Source of the DNA: Streptomyces glaucescens
GTDB lineage: Bacteria; Actinomycetota; Actinomycetes; Streptomycetales; Streptomycetaceae
DNA length: 64,000 nt
Direction of reading: 5' to 3'
Assembly (NCBI RefSeq): GCF_000761215.1
Contig: NZ_CP009438.1
Span: 4,171,001 to 4,235,000 of the forward strand
The notes below the pieces were generated by a model that searched no databases, was not told the DNA's origin, and was given only the letters and a program-made list of their open reading frames with translations. This document shows positions 1 through 7,871 of this stretch, one piece after another. Position 1 is the stretch's first letter. Each line of letters begins with the position of its first letter. A program made the translations under genes and the position numbers.

Positions 1-31
1 CCCGACAGCCATACGAAAGCAGGAGCCGATC

Positions 32-373
32 GTGATTCCCGGTGGTGGCCAGCCCAACATGCAGCAGCTGCTCCAGCAGGCTCAGAAGATGCAGCAGGAC
101 CTGGCCCGCGCCCAGGAGGAACTGGCGAACACGGAGGTCGACGGGCAGGCGGGCGGCGGCCTGGTGAAGGCCACGGTCACCGGGTCCGGAGAGCTGCGCG
201 GCCTGGTCATCGACCCCAAGGCGGTGGACCCGGAGGACACGGAGACCCTCGCCGACCTGATCGTCGCGGCGGTCCAGGCGGCCAACGAGAACGCGCAGGC
301 ACTCCAGCAGCAGAAGCTCGGTCCGCTCGCCCAGGGGCTGGGCGGCGGCGGCATCCCGGGCCTGCCCTTCTGA
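32..373 (+). CDS. ybaB: YbaB/EbfC family nucleoid-associated protein
   Basis: This 113-residue protein matches the YbaB/EbfC family of small dimeric DNA-binding proteins. Visible family features are the Gln/Met-rich N-terminal helix (MQQLLQQAQKMQQDLARAQ, about residues 10-28), the strand region with VKATVTGSGELRGLVIDP (about 45-62) and the acidic VDPEDTETLADLIVAAVQAA helix start. The C-terminus is Gly-rich (GLGGGGIPGLPF). The start is GTG at 32 with AGGAG about 8 bases upstream. It precedes recR, the widespread dnaX-ybaB-recR order, so dnaX probably lies just left of the window. Confidence 0.93.
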   Translation: MIPGGGQPNMQQLLQQAQKMQQDLARAQEELANTEVDGQAGGGLVKATVTGSGELRGLVIDPKAVDPEDTETLADLIVAAVQAANENAQALQQQKLGPLAQGLGGGGIPGLPF

Positions 374-461
374 CCTTCCGGCCCCGGGCCCTGCCTTTCG
401 GAGACCGGCACGGGCCCTCTACCGTACGTATTGAAGGCACCCCAGGAAGGACGGCAGTCCG

Positions 462-1061
462 TTGTACGAAGGCGTGGTCCAGGACCTCATCGACGAGCTG
501 GGTCGGCTGCCCGGCGTGGGTCCCAAGAGCGCCCAGCGGATCGCCTTCCACGTCCTCCAGGCGGAGCCGACGGACGTACGTCGTCTCGCCCAGGCGCTGC
601 TCGAGGTGAAGGCGAAGGTCCGCTTCTGCGCGGTGTGCGGCAACGTCGCGCAGGAGGAGCAGTGCGCGATCTGCCGCGACCCGCGCCGCGACCCGTCGGT
701 GATCTGTGTCGTCGAGGAGCCGAAGGACGTGGTCGCGATCGAGCGCACCCGCGAGTTCCGCGGCCGCTACCACGTCCTGGGCGGGGCGATCAGTCCCATC
801 GAGGGTGTCGGCCCCGACGACCTGCGTATACGAGAACTTCTCGCGCGGTTGGCCGACGGGACGGTCACGGAGCTGATCCTGGCCACCGACCCGAACCTGG
901 AGGGCGAGGCCACGGCGACGTACCTCGCCCGCATGATCAAGCCCATGGGCCTCAAGGTCACCCGCCTGGCCAGCGGCCTCCCGGTGGGCGGTGACCTGGA
1001 ATACGCGGACGAGGTGACCCTCGGCCGCGCCTTCGAGGGGAGACGACTCCTAGATGTCTGA
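462..1061 (+). CDS. recR: recombination mediator protein RecR
   Basis: RecR acts with RecO and RecF to load RecA on gapped DNA. The 199 residues show the N-terminal helix-hairpin-helix (LGRLPGVGPKSAQRIAFH), the four-Cys zinc finger (CAVCG...CAICRDP, about residues 57-72), and the TOPRIM domain (VICVVEEPKDVVAIERT, then LGGAISPIEGVGPDDL). The length is normal for the family. The start is TTG at 462 with AGGAAGG about 10 bases upstream. The 3' end overlaps the next gene by 8 bases, which suggests translational coupling. Confidence 0.97.
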   Translation: MYEGVVQDLIDELGRLPGVGPKSAQRIAFHVLQAEPTDVRRLAQALLEVKAKVRFCAVCGNVAQEEQCAICRDPRRDPSVICVVEEPKDVVAIERTREFRGRYHVLGGAISPIEGVGPDDLRIRELLARLADGTVTELILATDPNLEGEATATYLARMIKPMGLKVTRLASGLPVGGDLEYADEVTLGRAFEGRRLLDV

Positions 1062-1716
1062 CGCCACGCTGCACTCCACGACGCACGACCCGGACGACTT
1101 CGCGGTCCAGATCGCGGACCAGATCGAGAGTTTCCTGGTGGCCGTCACCGAGGTGGCGAAGGGCGACGAGCCGGACTCGGCGGTCCCCTTCCTCCTGCTG
1201 GAGGTCTCCCAGCTGCTGCTCGCCGGGGGCCGCCTCGGCGCGCACGAGGACATCCTCCCCGACGAGCGCTACGAGCCCGACCCCGGCCCGGAGCCCGACG
1301 TGGACGACCTGCGCGAGAACCTCGCCCGCCTCCTGGAGCCGATCGACGTCTACTCCGAGGTCTTCGACCCGTACGAGCCGCGCAAGGCGCCGGTCCCGGC
1401 CCGTATCTCCGACGACCTCACCGACGTCATCACCGACCTGCGCCACGGCATGGCCCACTACCGCGCGGGCCGCACCACGGAAGCCCTGTGGTGGTGGCAG
1501 TTCTCCTACTTCTCCAACTGGGGCGGCACCGCGTCCGCGACCCTGCGGGCCCTCCAGTCCGTGGTCGCCCACGTCCGCCTCAACCAGCCCCTGGAGGAGC
1601 TGGACGGCCTGGACACCGACCAGGGCCTCGGCGACGACACCCTCGAGTTCGAGGCGGGCCGGGTCATGGAGCAGGAGATCCTGGGCCCGCTGGGCCTCGG
1701 CCCGGCCAAGAACTAG
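1054..1716 (+). CDS. DUF5063 domain-containing protein
   Basis: A 220-residue acidic, soluble protein that I recognise as the DUF5063 protein conserved next to recR in Streptomyces. Its function is unknown. Visible features are an N-terminal helical part (VQIADQIESFLVAVTEVAKGDEP), an Asp/Glu-rich middle (PDPGPEPDVDDLRENLARLLEP) and a Trp-rich motif (TTEALWWWQFSYFSNWGGTA, about residues 141-160). There is no signal peptide or membrane segment. The ATG start lies 8 bases inside recR, so the two are likely co-translated. A role linked to recombination is only inferred from position. Confidence 0.85.
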   Translation: MSDATLHSTTHDPDDFAVQIADQIESFLVAVTEVAKGDEPDSAVPFLLLEVSQLLLAGGRLGAHEDILPDERYEPDPGPEPDVDDLRENLARLLEPIDVYSEVFDPYEPRKAPVPARISDDLTDVITDLRHGMAHYRAGRTTEALWWWQFSYFSNWGGTASATLRALQSVVAHVRLNQPLEELDGLDTDQGLGDDTLEFEAGRVMEQEILGPLGLGPAKN

Positions 1717-2014
1717 CTCCCGGGGACGCCGCGTCGATCACGCACGGCCGGCGGCGTCCTGGTACGGCGGTCGGGACCACGTCACGCGAGACCCGGACCG
1801 TCGTGGAGCGCGCCGACCGACGGCCCCTGTGACCCGGGGCACATTGCCGCGTGCCCACATCGCCCCTGGGCATGAGCCCCCTGGTCACGGGCGCCCGGGG
1901 GACATCTCACGATGCGATATCGCGGGGGTGGAATTCGGACGCTCGATAGACTGAGCCGACCCGCAGTACACCGTCGTATATGCGGAAAGAACACACATCG
2001 AGCGAGGAGCGCAC
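1717..2014 (+). promoter_or_regulatory. leader and probable promoter region of ask
   Basis: About 300 bases without a convincing gene. The part nearest ask is less GC-rich. It carries a possible -10-like GATAGACT near 1947 and an AT-rich stretch (GTCGTATATGCGGAAAGAA) just before the ask ribosome binding site GAGGAG near 2004-2009. No clear riboswitch or strong hairpin was seen. The promoter call is by eye only. Confidence 0.35.
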
Positions 2015-3292
2015 GTGGGCCTTGTCGTGCAGAAGTACGGAGGCTCCTCCGTAGCCGATGCCGAAGGCATCAAGCGCGTCGCCAAGCGGATCGTGGAAGC
2101 CAAGAAGAACGGCCACCAGGTGGTCGCCGTGGTTTCCGCGATGGGCGACACGACGGACGAGCTGATCGATCTCGCCGAGCAGGTTTCCCCGATCCCTGCC
2201 GGGCGCGAGCTCGACATGCTGCTGACCGCCGGAGAGCGGATCTCCATGGCACTGCTGGCCATGGCGATCAAAAACCTGGGCCACTCCGCCCAGAGCTTCA
2301 CCGGGAGCCAGGCAGGTGTCATCACCGACTCGGTCCACAACAAAGCGCGGATCATCGATGTCACGCCGGGCCGGATCCGGGACTCGCTGGACGAGGGCAA
2401 CATCGCCATCGTCGCCGGGTTCCAGGGCGTCAGCCAGGACACCAAGGACATCACCACGCTGGGCCGCGGCGGGTCCGACACCACGGCGGTGGCCCTCGCG
2501 GCCGCCCTCGACGCCGAGGTGTGCGAGATCTACACCGACGTCGACGGTGTGTTCACCGCCGACCCGCGGGTGGTGAAGAAGGCCCGGAAGATCGACTGGA
2601 TCTCGTTCGAGGACATGCTCGAACTGGCCAGCTCCGGGTCCAAGGTGCTGCTCCACCGGTGTGTGGAGTACGCCCGCCGCTACAACATCCCGATCCACGT
2701 CCGCTCCAGCTTCAGCGGGCTGCGGGGCACGTGGGTCAGCAGCGAGCCGATCAACCAAGGGGACAAGCAGGTGGAGCAGGCCATCATCTCCGGTGTCGCG
2801 CACGACACCTCCGAGGCCAAGATCACGGTCGTCGGTGTGCCCGACAAGCCGGGCGAGGCCGCCGCCATCTTCCGCACGATCGCCGATGCCGAGATCAACA
2901 TCGACATGGTCGTGCAGAACGTGTCCGCCGCGTCCACCGGACTGACGGACATCTCGTTCACCCTCCCGAAGACCGAGGGCCGCAAGGCCATCGACGCGCT
3001 GGAGAAGAACCGCTCCGGCATCGGCTTCGACTCGCTGCGCTACGACGACCAGATCGGCAAGATCTCGCTGGTCGGCGCCGGTATGAAGACCAACCCCGGG
3101 GTCACGGCGGCGTTCTTCGAGGCGCTCAGCGACGCGGGCGTCAACATCGAGCTGATCTCGACGTCCGAGATCCGCATCTCGGTGGTCACCCGCGCCGACG
3201 ACGTCAACGAGGCCGTGCGCGCGGTGCACACCGCCTTCGGGCTGGACTCCGACAGCGACGAGGCCGTCGTCTACGGAGGCACCGGACGATGA
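2015..3292 (+). CDS. ask: aspartate kinase
   Basis: Catalyses ATP-dependent phosphorylation of L-aspartate, the first step to lysine/diaminopimelate, threonine, methionine and isoleucine. The 425 residues carry the kinase signature KYGGSSV (residues 7-13), the substrate/ATP region LGRGGSDTTAVALAAAL (about 149-165) and two C-terminal ACT domains (from about 265). The ACT domains imply feedback control by lysine and threonine. The start is GTG at 2015 behind AGGAG. An in-frame GTG at 2771 with AAGGGGAC just upstream would give a regulatory beta subunit, as in Corynebacterium lysC. The stop overlaps the asd start (ATGA). Confidence 0.97.
   Translation: MGLVVQKYGGSSVADAEGIKRVAKRIVEAKKNGHQVVAVVSAMGDTTDELIDLAEQVSPIPAGRELDMLLTAGERISMALLAMAIKNLGHSAQSFTGSQAGVITDSVHNKARIIDVTPGRIRDSLDEGNIAIVAGFQGVSQDTKDITTLGRGGSDTTAVALAAALDAEVCEIYTDVDGVFTADPRVVKKARKIDWISFEDMLELASSGSKVLLHRCVEYARRYNIPIHVRSSFSGLRGTWVSSEPINQGDKQVEQAIISGVAHDTSEAKITVVGVPDKPGEAAAIFRTIADAEINIDMVVQNVSAASTGLTDISFTLPKTEGRKAIDALEKNRSGIGFDSLRYDDQIGKISLVGAGMKTNPGVTAAFFEALSDAGVNIELISTSEIRISVVTRADDVNEAVRAVHTAFGLDSDSDEAVVYGGTGR
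2757..2773 (+). promoter_or_regulatory. internal ribosome binding site and GTG start for an Ask beta subunit
   Basis: AAGGGGAC at 2757-2764 precedes an in-frame GTG at 2771, which is codon 253 of ask. The product would begin VEQAIISGVAHDTSEAK and contain only the ACT regulatory region (173 residues). Corynebacterium and Bacillus aspartate kinases produce such a beta subunit from an internal start. Use of this start here is inferred. Confidence 0.5.
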
Positions 3293-4341
3293 CCGGCAGA
3301 CCGACGCTCGCGGTCGTGGGGGCGACCGGGGCCGTCGGCGCGGTCATGCTCCAGATCCTGTCGCAGCACAAGGACATCTGGGGCGAGATCCGACTCGTCG
3401 CCTCACCGCGCTCGGCCGGCCGCAAGCTGGCCGTGCGCGGTGAGCAGGTCGAGGTCGTGGCCCTGTCGGAGGAGGCCTTCGACGGGGTCGACATCGCCAT
3501 GTTCGACGTCCCGGACGAGGTGTCCGCGCAGTGGGCGCCGATCGCCGCCGCCCGGGGCGTGGTGGTCGTCGACAACTCGGGCACCTTCCGGATGGACCCG
3601 GAGGTGCCGCTGGTCGTCCCCGAGGTCAACCCGCACGCGGTGCGGCTGCGCCCGCGCGGGATCGTCGCCAACCCGCACTGCACGACCCTGTCGATGATCG
3701 TCGCAGTGGGTGCGCTGCACGCCGAGTTCGGGCTGCGCGAGCTGGTGGTGTCGTCGTACCAGGCGGTCAGCGGGGCGGGCCGGGCCGGCGTGGAGACGCT
3801 GCGGGCGCAGCTCTCCCTGGTCGCCGGCACGGAGCTGGGCACCAGCCCCGGCGATCTGCGCCGGGCGGTCGGCGACCGGACCGGGCCGTTCCCGGAGCCG
3901 GTGGCGCTGAACGTGGTGCCGTGGGCCGGTCACCCGTGTGCGGACGGCTGGTCGTCGGAGGAACTGGCGCTGCGCGACGAGTCCCGCAAGATCCTCGGAC
4001 TGCCGCGGCTGCCCGTCGCGGTGACCTGCGTCCGGGTCCCGGTGGTCACCGCGCACGCGCTGACCGTGCACGCCCGCTTCGAGGACGAGATCACCGTGGA
4101 CCGGGCGCGCGAGATCCTGGCCACCGCGCCGGGCGTGGTGCTCTACGACGATCCGGCCGCCGGGGAGTTCCCGACGCCCGCCGACGTGGTGGGCACCGAT
4201 CCGACGTGGGTGGGACGGGTGCGCCGGGCGCTGGACGACCCGACGGCGCTGGAACTCTTCGTCTGCGGCGACAATCTGCGCAAGGGCGCCGCACTGAACA
4301 CCGCGCAGATCGCCGAACTGGTGGCCGCGGAATTCTCGTGA
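3289..4341 (+). CDS. asd: aspartate-semialdehyde dehydrogenase
   Basis: NADPH-dependent reduction of aspartyl phosphate to aspartate semialdehyde, the branch point to diaminopimelate and homoserine. The 350-residue product has the Rossmann motif VVGATGAVGAVM (about residues 7-18), the active-site Cys in NPHCTT (Cys131) and the substrate-binding segment SYQAVSGAGRAGV. The ATG at 3289 overlaps the ask stop codon as ATGA. I chose it over a much longer upstream extension in the same frame because that extension lies entirely inside ask. A hairpin terminator overlaps its stop. Confidence 0.95.
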   Translation: MTGRPTLAVVGATGAVGAVMLQILSQHKDIWGEIRLVASPRSAGRKLAVRGEQVEVVALSEEAFDGVDIAMFDVPDEVSAQWAPIAAARGVVVVDNSGTFRMDPEVPLVVPEVNPHAVRLRPRGIVANPHCTTLSMIVAVGALHAEFGLRELVVSSYQAVSGAGRAGVETLRAQLSLVAGTELGTSPGDLRRAVGDRTGPFPEPVALNVVPWAGHPCADGWSSEELALRDESRKILGLPRLPVAVTCVRVPVVTAHALTVHARFEDEITVDRAREILATAPGVVLYDDPAAGEFPTPADVVGTDPTWVGRVRRALDDPTALELFVCGDNLRKGAALNTAQIAELVAAEFS

Positions 4342-4360
4342 GAGCTTCCGCTCACGAGAA
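4333..4360 (+). terminator. hairpin terminator after ask-asd
   Basis: A perfect 10-bp inverted repeat, TTCTCGTGAG and CTCACGAGAA, with an 8-base loop. It includes the asd stop codon and is followed by an A-rich tract on the plus strand rather than a U-run, which is usual for Streptomyces terminators. Confidence 0.6.
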
Positions 4361-4638
4361 AAGTCGCGGCGATGTCCTGATCCGTTTGTAGGATCTGCTC
4401 AGAGAATTCCTCCCCGTACTCCGCAACCGCGCGGGGGGCGGGGAGCGTCTATGCGGTCGCCCTTCCGGGGTGTGGGGACCGTGAACGAGGCGTGGGGACG
4501 CCCCGTTCCTATGGGACATAGGGGAAGTGCGGGACGCATGACGGCATTCAGGGCGCCGATGGCTGTGCTGCCTGACGCGAGAACGAACGTGACGCTCGGC
4601 ACGTACAACCCTCCCGGGGGCAGGCACGTCCAACAGGC
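4361..4638 (+). promoter_or_regulatory. region upstream of the sigma factor gene
   Basis: About 280 bases between the asd hairpin and the sigma factor start. It contains a GC palindrome-like stretch (CCGCGCGGGGGGCGGGG near 4428) and several short ATG/GTG-started frames, none with coding character. No defined operator was recognised. Promoters for the downstream two-gene unit presumably lie here. Confidence 0.25.
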
Positions 4639-5322
4639 GTGGCAGAGGTTCTCGACTTCCCCGCGCCGACGCGCGGCACGGCCCTGCGGCCGGTCCGCCG
4701 GCCGCTTCACACCCGCATGCCCGGCGCGCCCGGCGGCATGCCGGTGATCGCGCCCATGCCCGCAGCGCGGCCCGCCCGCATCCCCAGCCAGCGTGACGGC
4801 GCCGAGTACGCCGAGGAGACCAAGGCGGCCGGCACCACCGTCGACCACCTCACCGAGACGTACCGCGCCCACTACCGCTCCCTGCTGGGCCTCGCCGCCC
4901 TCCTCCTCGACGACACCGCCTCCTGCGAGGACGTCGTCCAGGAGGCGTTCATCCGCGTCCACTCCGCGCGCAAGCGGGTCCGCGACCCCGAGAAGACACT
5001 CGCCTACCTGCGGCAGACCGTGGTCAACCTGTCCCGCTCGGCGCTGCGCCGCCGCATCCTCGGCCTGAAGCTGCTCTCCAAGCCGATGCCGGACATGGCG
5101 AGCGCGGAGGAGGGCGCGTACGACCAGCTGGAACGCGACTCCCTCATCAAGGCGATGAAGGGCCTCCAGCGCCGCCAGCGCGAGGTGCTGGTGCTGCGCT
5201 ACTTCGCGGACATGACCGAGGCCCAGGTGGCCGAGACCCTCGGCATATCGCTCGGCTCGGTGAAGGCGTACGGCTCCCGCGGCATCGCGGCGCTCCGCGT
5301 GGCCATGGAGGCGCCGGCATGA
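4639..5322 (+). CDS. RNA polymerase ECF-like sigma factor (SigE-type family)
   Basis: A 227-residue sigma-70 family factor of the ECF group. Region 2 is visible as YRAHYRSLLGLAALLLDD followed by CEDVVQEAFIRVH. Region 4 is visible as LQRRQREVLVLRYFADMTEAQVAETLGISLGSVKAYGSRGIAAL near the C-terminus. About 60 N-terminal residues are Pro/Ala-rich, so the true start may be GTG 4639, ATG 4717 or ATG 4738. It is coupled by an ATGA overlap to a large repeat-containing membrane protein that may act as its regulator. No classical zinc anti-sigma motif was seen. Confidence 0.88.
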   Translation: MAEVLDFPAPTRGTALRPVRRPLHTRMPGAPGGMPVIAPMPAARPARIPSQRDGAEYAEETKAAGTTVDHLTETYRAHYRSLLGLAALLLDDTASCEDVVQEAFIRVHSARKRVRDPEKTLAYLRQTVVNLSRSALRRRILGLKLLSKPMPDMASAEEGAYDQLERDSLIKAMKGLQRRQREVLVLRYFADMTEAQVAETLGISLGSVKAYGSRGIAALRVAMEAPA

Positions 5323-6935
5323 CAGGCCCGGAGGAACAGGGGCGCCGCGAGCCGGGCGCCCCGCACGAGCCGCACGCGTCCCGCGACCCGGACGACACGG
5401 CGGCGGAGTCCGCCCGCCCGGCGGAACCGACCGGACCCGGCGGCCCGGCCCGCCCGGACGGCTCCGCCGATCCGGCGGAGCCCGCGGAGCCGGTGGCGTC
5501 CGCCGAACGGGGCGAGCCGGCGGAGACCGTCGAGCGGGTGGCGTCCGCCGAACGAGCCGAACCGGTGGACACCGTCGAGTCCGCCGAACCGGTGGAGACC
5601 GCCGAGCCGGTGGCGTCCGCCGAACGAGCCGAACCGGTGGAGACCGCCGAGCCGGTGGCGTCCGCCGAACGAGGCGAGCCGGTGGAGACCGTCGAGCACG
5701 TTGAGACGACCGAGCCGGTGGACACCGTCGAGTCCACCGAACCGGCCGAACCGGCGGAGTCCGCCGCGCCGGTGGGCGTGACGGCGACGGAGCCGGTGGA
5801 GCCGGCCGCCGCGACGGAAGGGACGCCGTCCGGGCGCACCGCAGCGCACGAGCAACAGCCGAACCGACCGCACGCTGGGAACGGAACTGTGAACCACGGC
5901 CCCGACGAACAGGGCCCCGACGGGCTCGACTCGGACGAGCTGGCACTGCGCAGGCTGCTGCACGGCGCGGTGCAGGACATCGCGCCGCGCGACGGCACCC
6001 TGGAACACCTGCGGCGGGCGGTGCCCGCGCGGCGGGCACGCAAGCGGCAGGCCGTCGTCGGCATGGCGGCCGCCGCCCTGTTCGCCGGCACGGCCGTACC
6101 CGCCCTGGTGCACGTCTCTGGCGCGACCGGCGGCGACGCCAACCCCTCCATCGCCGGTCACGGCTCCCAGGCCCAGGGCGGCACCAGCCAGGGCAAGAAC
6201 ACCGAGGGCACGGGCGACAAGCCGGGCGGCCCCTCCGGCACGGCGGAGGAGAAGGACAAGGACACCGAGGAGAAGCCGGACAAGGGCGAGGGCGGCGGCA
6301 CCGACCACGGTTCCGGCGACAGCGCCGACCCGTCGGCGCCCAGCTCGGAATCGGCCGGGCCCTGCACCGCCGACCAGCTCGGCGCCGCCGGCTGGGCCGA
6401 CGCCCCGGACTCCATGGGGACCGTCTACGGCACCTTCCGGATCACCAACGTCTCCGGCGGAAGCTGCGCGGTCAGTGGCCCCGGCTCGCTGGTCCCGCTC
6501 GCCCAGGGCGCCGCCGACCCCGCCAAGATCGGCCAGGCCCCGCACGTCGCGGGCGACCCGGCGGCCGGCCTGCCCGATCCGTCCCTGGAGGTGCCGCAGC
6601 TCGTGCTGCTGCCGGGGGCGGCGTACGAGGTGCGGTTCGCCTGGGTGCCGTCCGAGACCTGCCCCACCGACAGCGGCCCGCCGCCCACCACCGGCGGCGA
6701 GACCGGCGGCCCGTCCCCCGACCCGACGCCCACCGAGACGCCCAGCACGTCCACCGAGGGGACCTCCACGGGCGGCGACACCGGGACGACCACCCAGCTG
6801 ATGGCCGAGGACGGCACGGTCGACGGCAGTGTGGCCGTGTCGTACACGGCGGAGGCGGGCACGGGGGCCGGCGTGACGGTGCCCAACGCCTGCGCGGGAA
6901 CCGTCTACCGCACCGGCCTGCTGCCGGCCTCGTGA
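5319..6935 (+). CDS. putative membrane-anchored sigma-factor partner with N-terminal Glu-Pro repeats and C-terminal DUF4232-like domain
   Basis: A 538-residue protein in three parts. Residues about 1-185 are low-complexity with degenerate repeats of the type EPVASAERAEPVETA. The next part resembles a cytoplasmic anti-sigma-like helix (DSDELALRRLLHGAVQDIAP...LEHLRRAVPARRARKRQ), followed by one transmembrane segment (VVGMAAAALFAGTAVPALV, about 245-265). The outer part has a Gly/Asp/Lys-rich linker and a domain with CTADQLGAAGW...ITNVSGGSCAVSG that looks like DUF4232. The start overlaps the sigma gene (ATGA). GTG 5889 is an alternative start that would remove the repeats. Anti-sigma function is inferred from position. 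Confidence 0.7.
   Translation: MTGPEEQGRREPGAPHEPHASRDPDDTAAESARPAEPTGPGGPARPDGSADPAEPAEPVASAERGEPAETVERVASAERAEPVDTVESAEPVETAEPVASAERAEPVETAEPVASAERGEPVETVEHVETTEPVDTVESTEPAEPAESAAPVGVTATEPVEPAAATEGTPSGRTAAHEQQPNRPHAGNGTVNHGPDEQGPDGLDSDELALRRLLHGAVQDIAPRDGTLEHLRRAVPARRARKRQAVVGMAAAALFAGTAVPALVHVSGATGGDANPSIAGHGSQAQGGTSQGKNTEGTGDKPGGPSGTAEEKDKDTEEKPDKGEGGGTDHGSGDSADPSAPSSESAGPCTADQLGAAGWADAPDSMGTVYGTFRITNVSGGSCAVSGPGSLVPLAQGAADPAKIGQAPHVAGDPAAGLPDPSLEVPQLVLLPGAAYEVRFAWVPSETCPTDSGPPPTTGGETGGPSPDPTPTETPSTSTEGTSTGGDTGTTTQLMAEDGTVDGSVAVSYTAEAGTGAGVTVPNACAGTVYRTGLLPAS
5494..5770 (+). repeat. in-gene degenerate 45-bp repeats (Glu-Pro-rich)
   Basis: The DNA repeats a unit close to GAGCCGGTGGCGTCCGCCGA with drift, encoding EPVASAER(A/G)EPVETA and shorter variants such as EPVDTVESAEP. 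At least five partial or complete units are visible. The unit length is a multiple of three, so the frame is kept. Confidence 0.75.
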
Positions 6936-6957
6936 GGCGACGGACCCCGTACGCGGC

Positions 6958-7752
6958 TCAGGTGCCGGAGGGGCTGGGGACCCGCTCCTCCTCGTCCGGC
7001 ACCAGGCCCAGCTCCGCGTCGCGGGCGAACTCCGCCTCGCGCCGCAGCAGCCGGAACCACATGAAGACGACGAAGCCCGCGAAGACGAACCACTCCCCGG
7101 TGTAGCCGAGGTTCTGGAACGCCTTCAGGTCCAGACCGGTGTCCGGGGTGGCCGCCACGGGCACCGTCCGCATCCCGGCGTCGCCCCGGTTCAGGGTGAG
7201 CCAGGCGTCATGGACGTCGTACGGCACCAGGTTGACCAGCGAGGCCGCGCTGATCGCCGCCGTCTGCCCGGACGGCAGTCCGCCCGCCGCGCTGACCCCG
7301 TTCTCGCCCGGGTTCTCGGACGCCTGGAGCGCCCCCGTGACCGTGACCTCGCCGGACGGCGGGGCGGGCGCCTTCGCCGGGGCGGCGGGGCCGGGCAGCC
7401 AGCCGCGCACCACCGGGAGGGCCTTGCCGTCGGGGGTGCGCAGCAGGGTCAGCACGTAGAAGCCGCGCTTGCCGTCCAGCACCCGGTCGGGGACGAGGAG
7501 CTGCCGGCCGTAGGTGCCGGAGGCGGTGGTCTGCTTCCCCGCGGTCGCCTTGGTGACCGGCAGCAGCTCGGTCAGCGGCCGGGCGGCCTCCCGCTCGTTC
7601 GAGGCGGCCTGCTCACCCGCGTCGCGATGGCTGTCGACCCGGTCCTCGAACCGGCCCAGCTGCCACGACCCCATGAACACGCAGAAGGGGATGGCGAGCA
7701 GCACGAAGACGTTGATGCCCCACCAGCGGGGCGTCAGCAGAAACCGGTACAC
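6958..7752 (-). CDS. SURF1 family protein
   Basis: SURF1 proteins assist assembly of cytochrome c oxidase in the membrane. The 264 residues show the family layout: an N-terminal membrane segment (WWGINVFVLLAIPFCVFMGSWQLGRF, about 9-34), a periplasmic-side domain with typical motifs (LVPDRVLDGKRGFYVLTLL, LPVVRGWLPG) and a second membrane segment near the C-terminus (EWFVFAGFVVFMWFRLL). The start is GTG at 7752. The gene converges on the sigma-partner gene with only 22 bases between, and diverges from the S9 peptidase. Confidence 0.92.
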   Translation of the reverse strand: MYRFLLTPRWWGINVFVLLAIPFCVFMGSWQLGRFEDRVDSHRDAGEQAASNEREAARPLTELLPVTKATAGKQTTASGTYGRQLLVPDRVLDGKRGFYVLTLLRTPDGKALPVVRGWLPGPAAPAKAPAPPSGEVTVTGALQASENPGENGVSAAGGLPSGQTAAISAASLVNLVPYDVHDAWLTLNRGDAGMRTVPVAATPDTGLDLKAFQNLGYTGEWFVFAGFVVFMWFRLLRREAEFARDAELGLVPDEEERVPSPSGT

Positions 7753-7871
7753 GCCTCAACGGTACGGGGACGGTGGGTGGTGCCCGTCGCGGGGGTCGGC
7801 GCGGCGGCGAGTCGTCCACAGGCCGGGGGCCGTGTCAGCGGAATGTCGGTGCGGCCGGGCAGTATGGGGTC

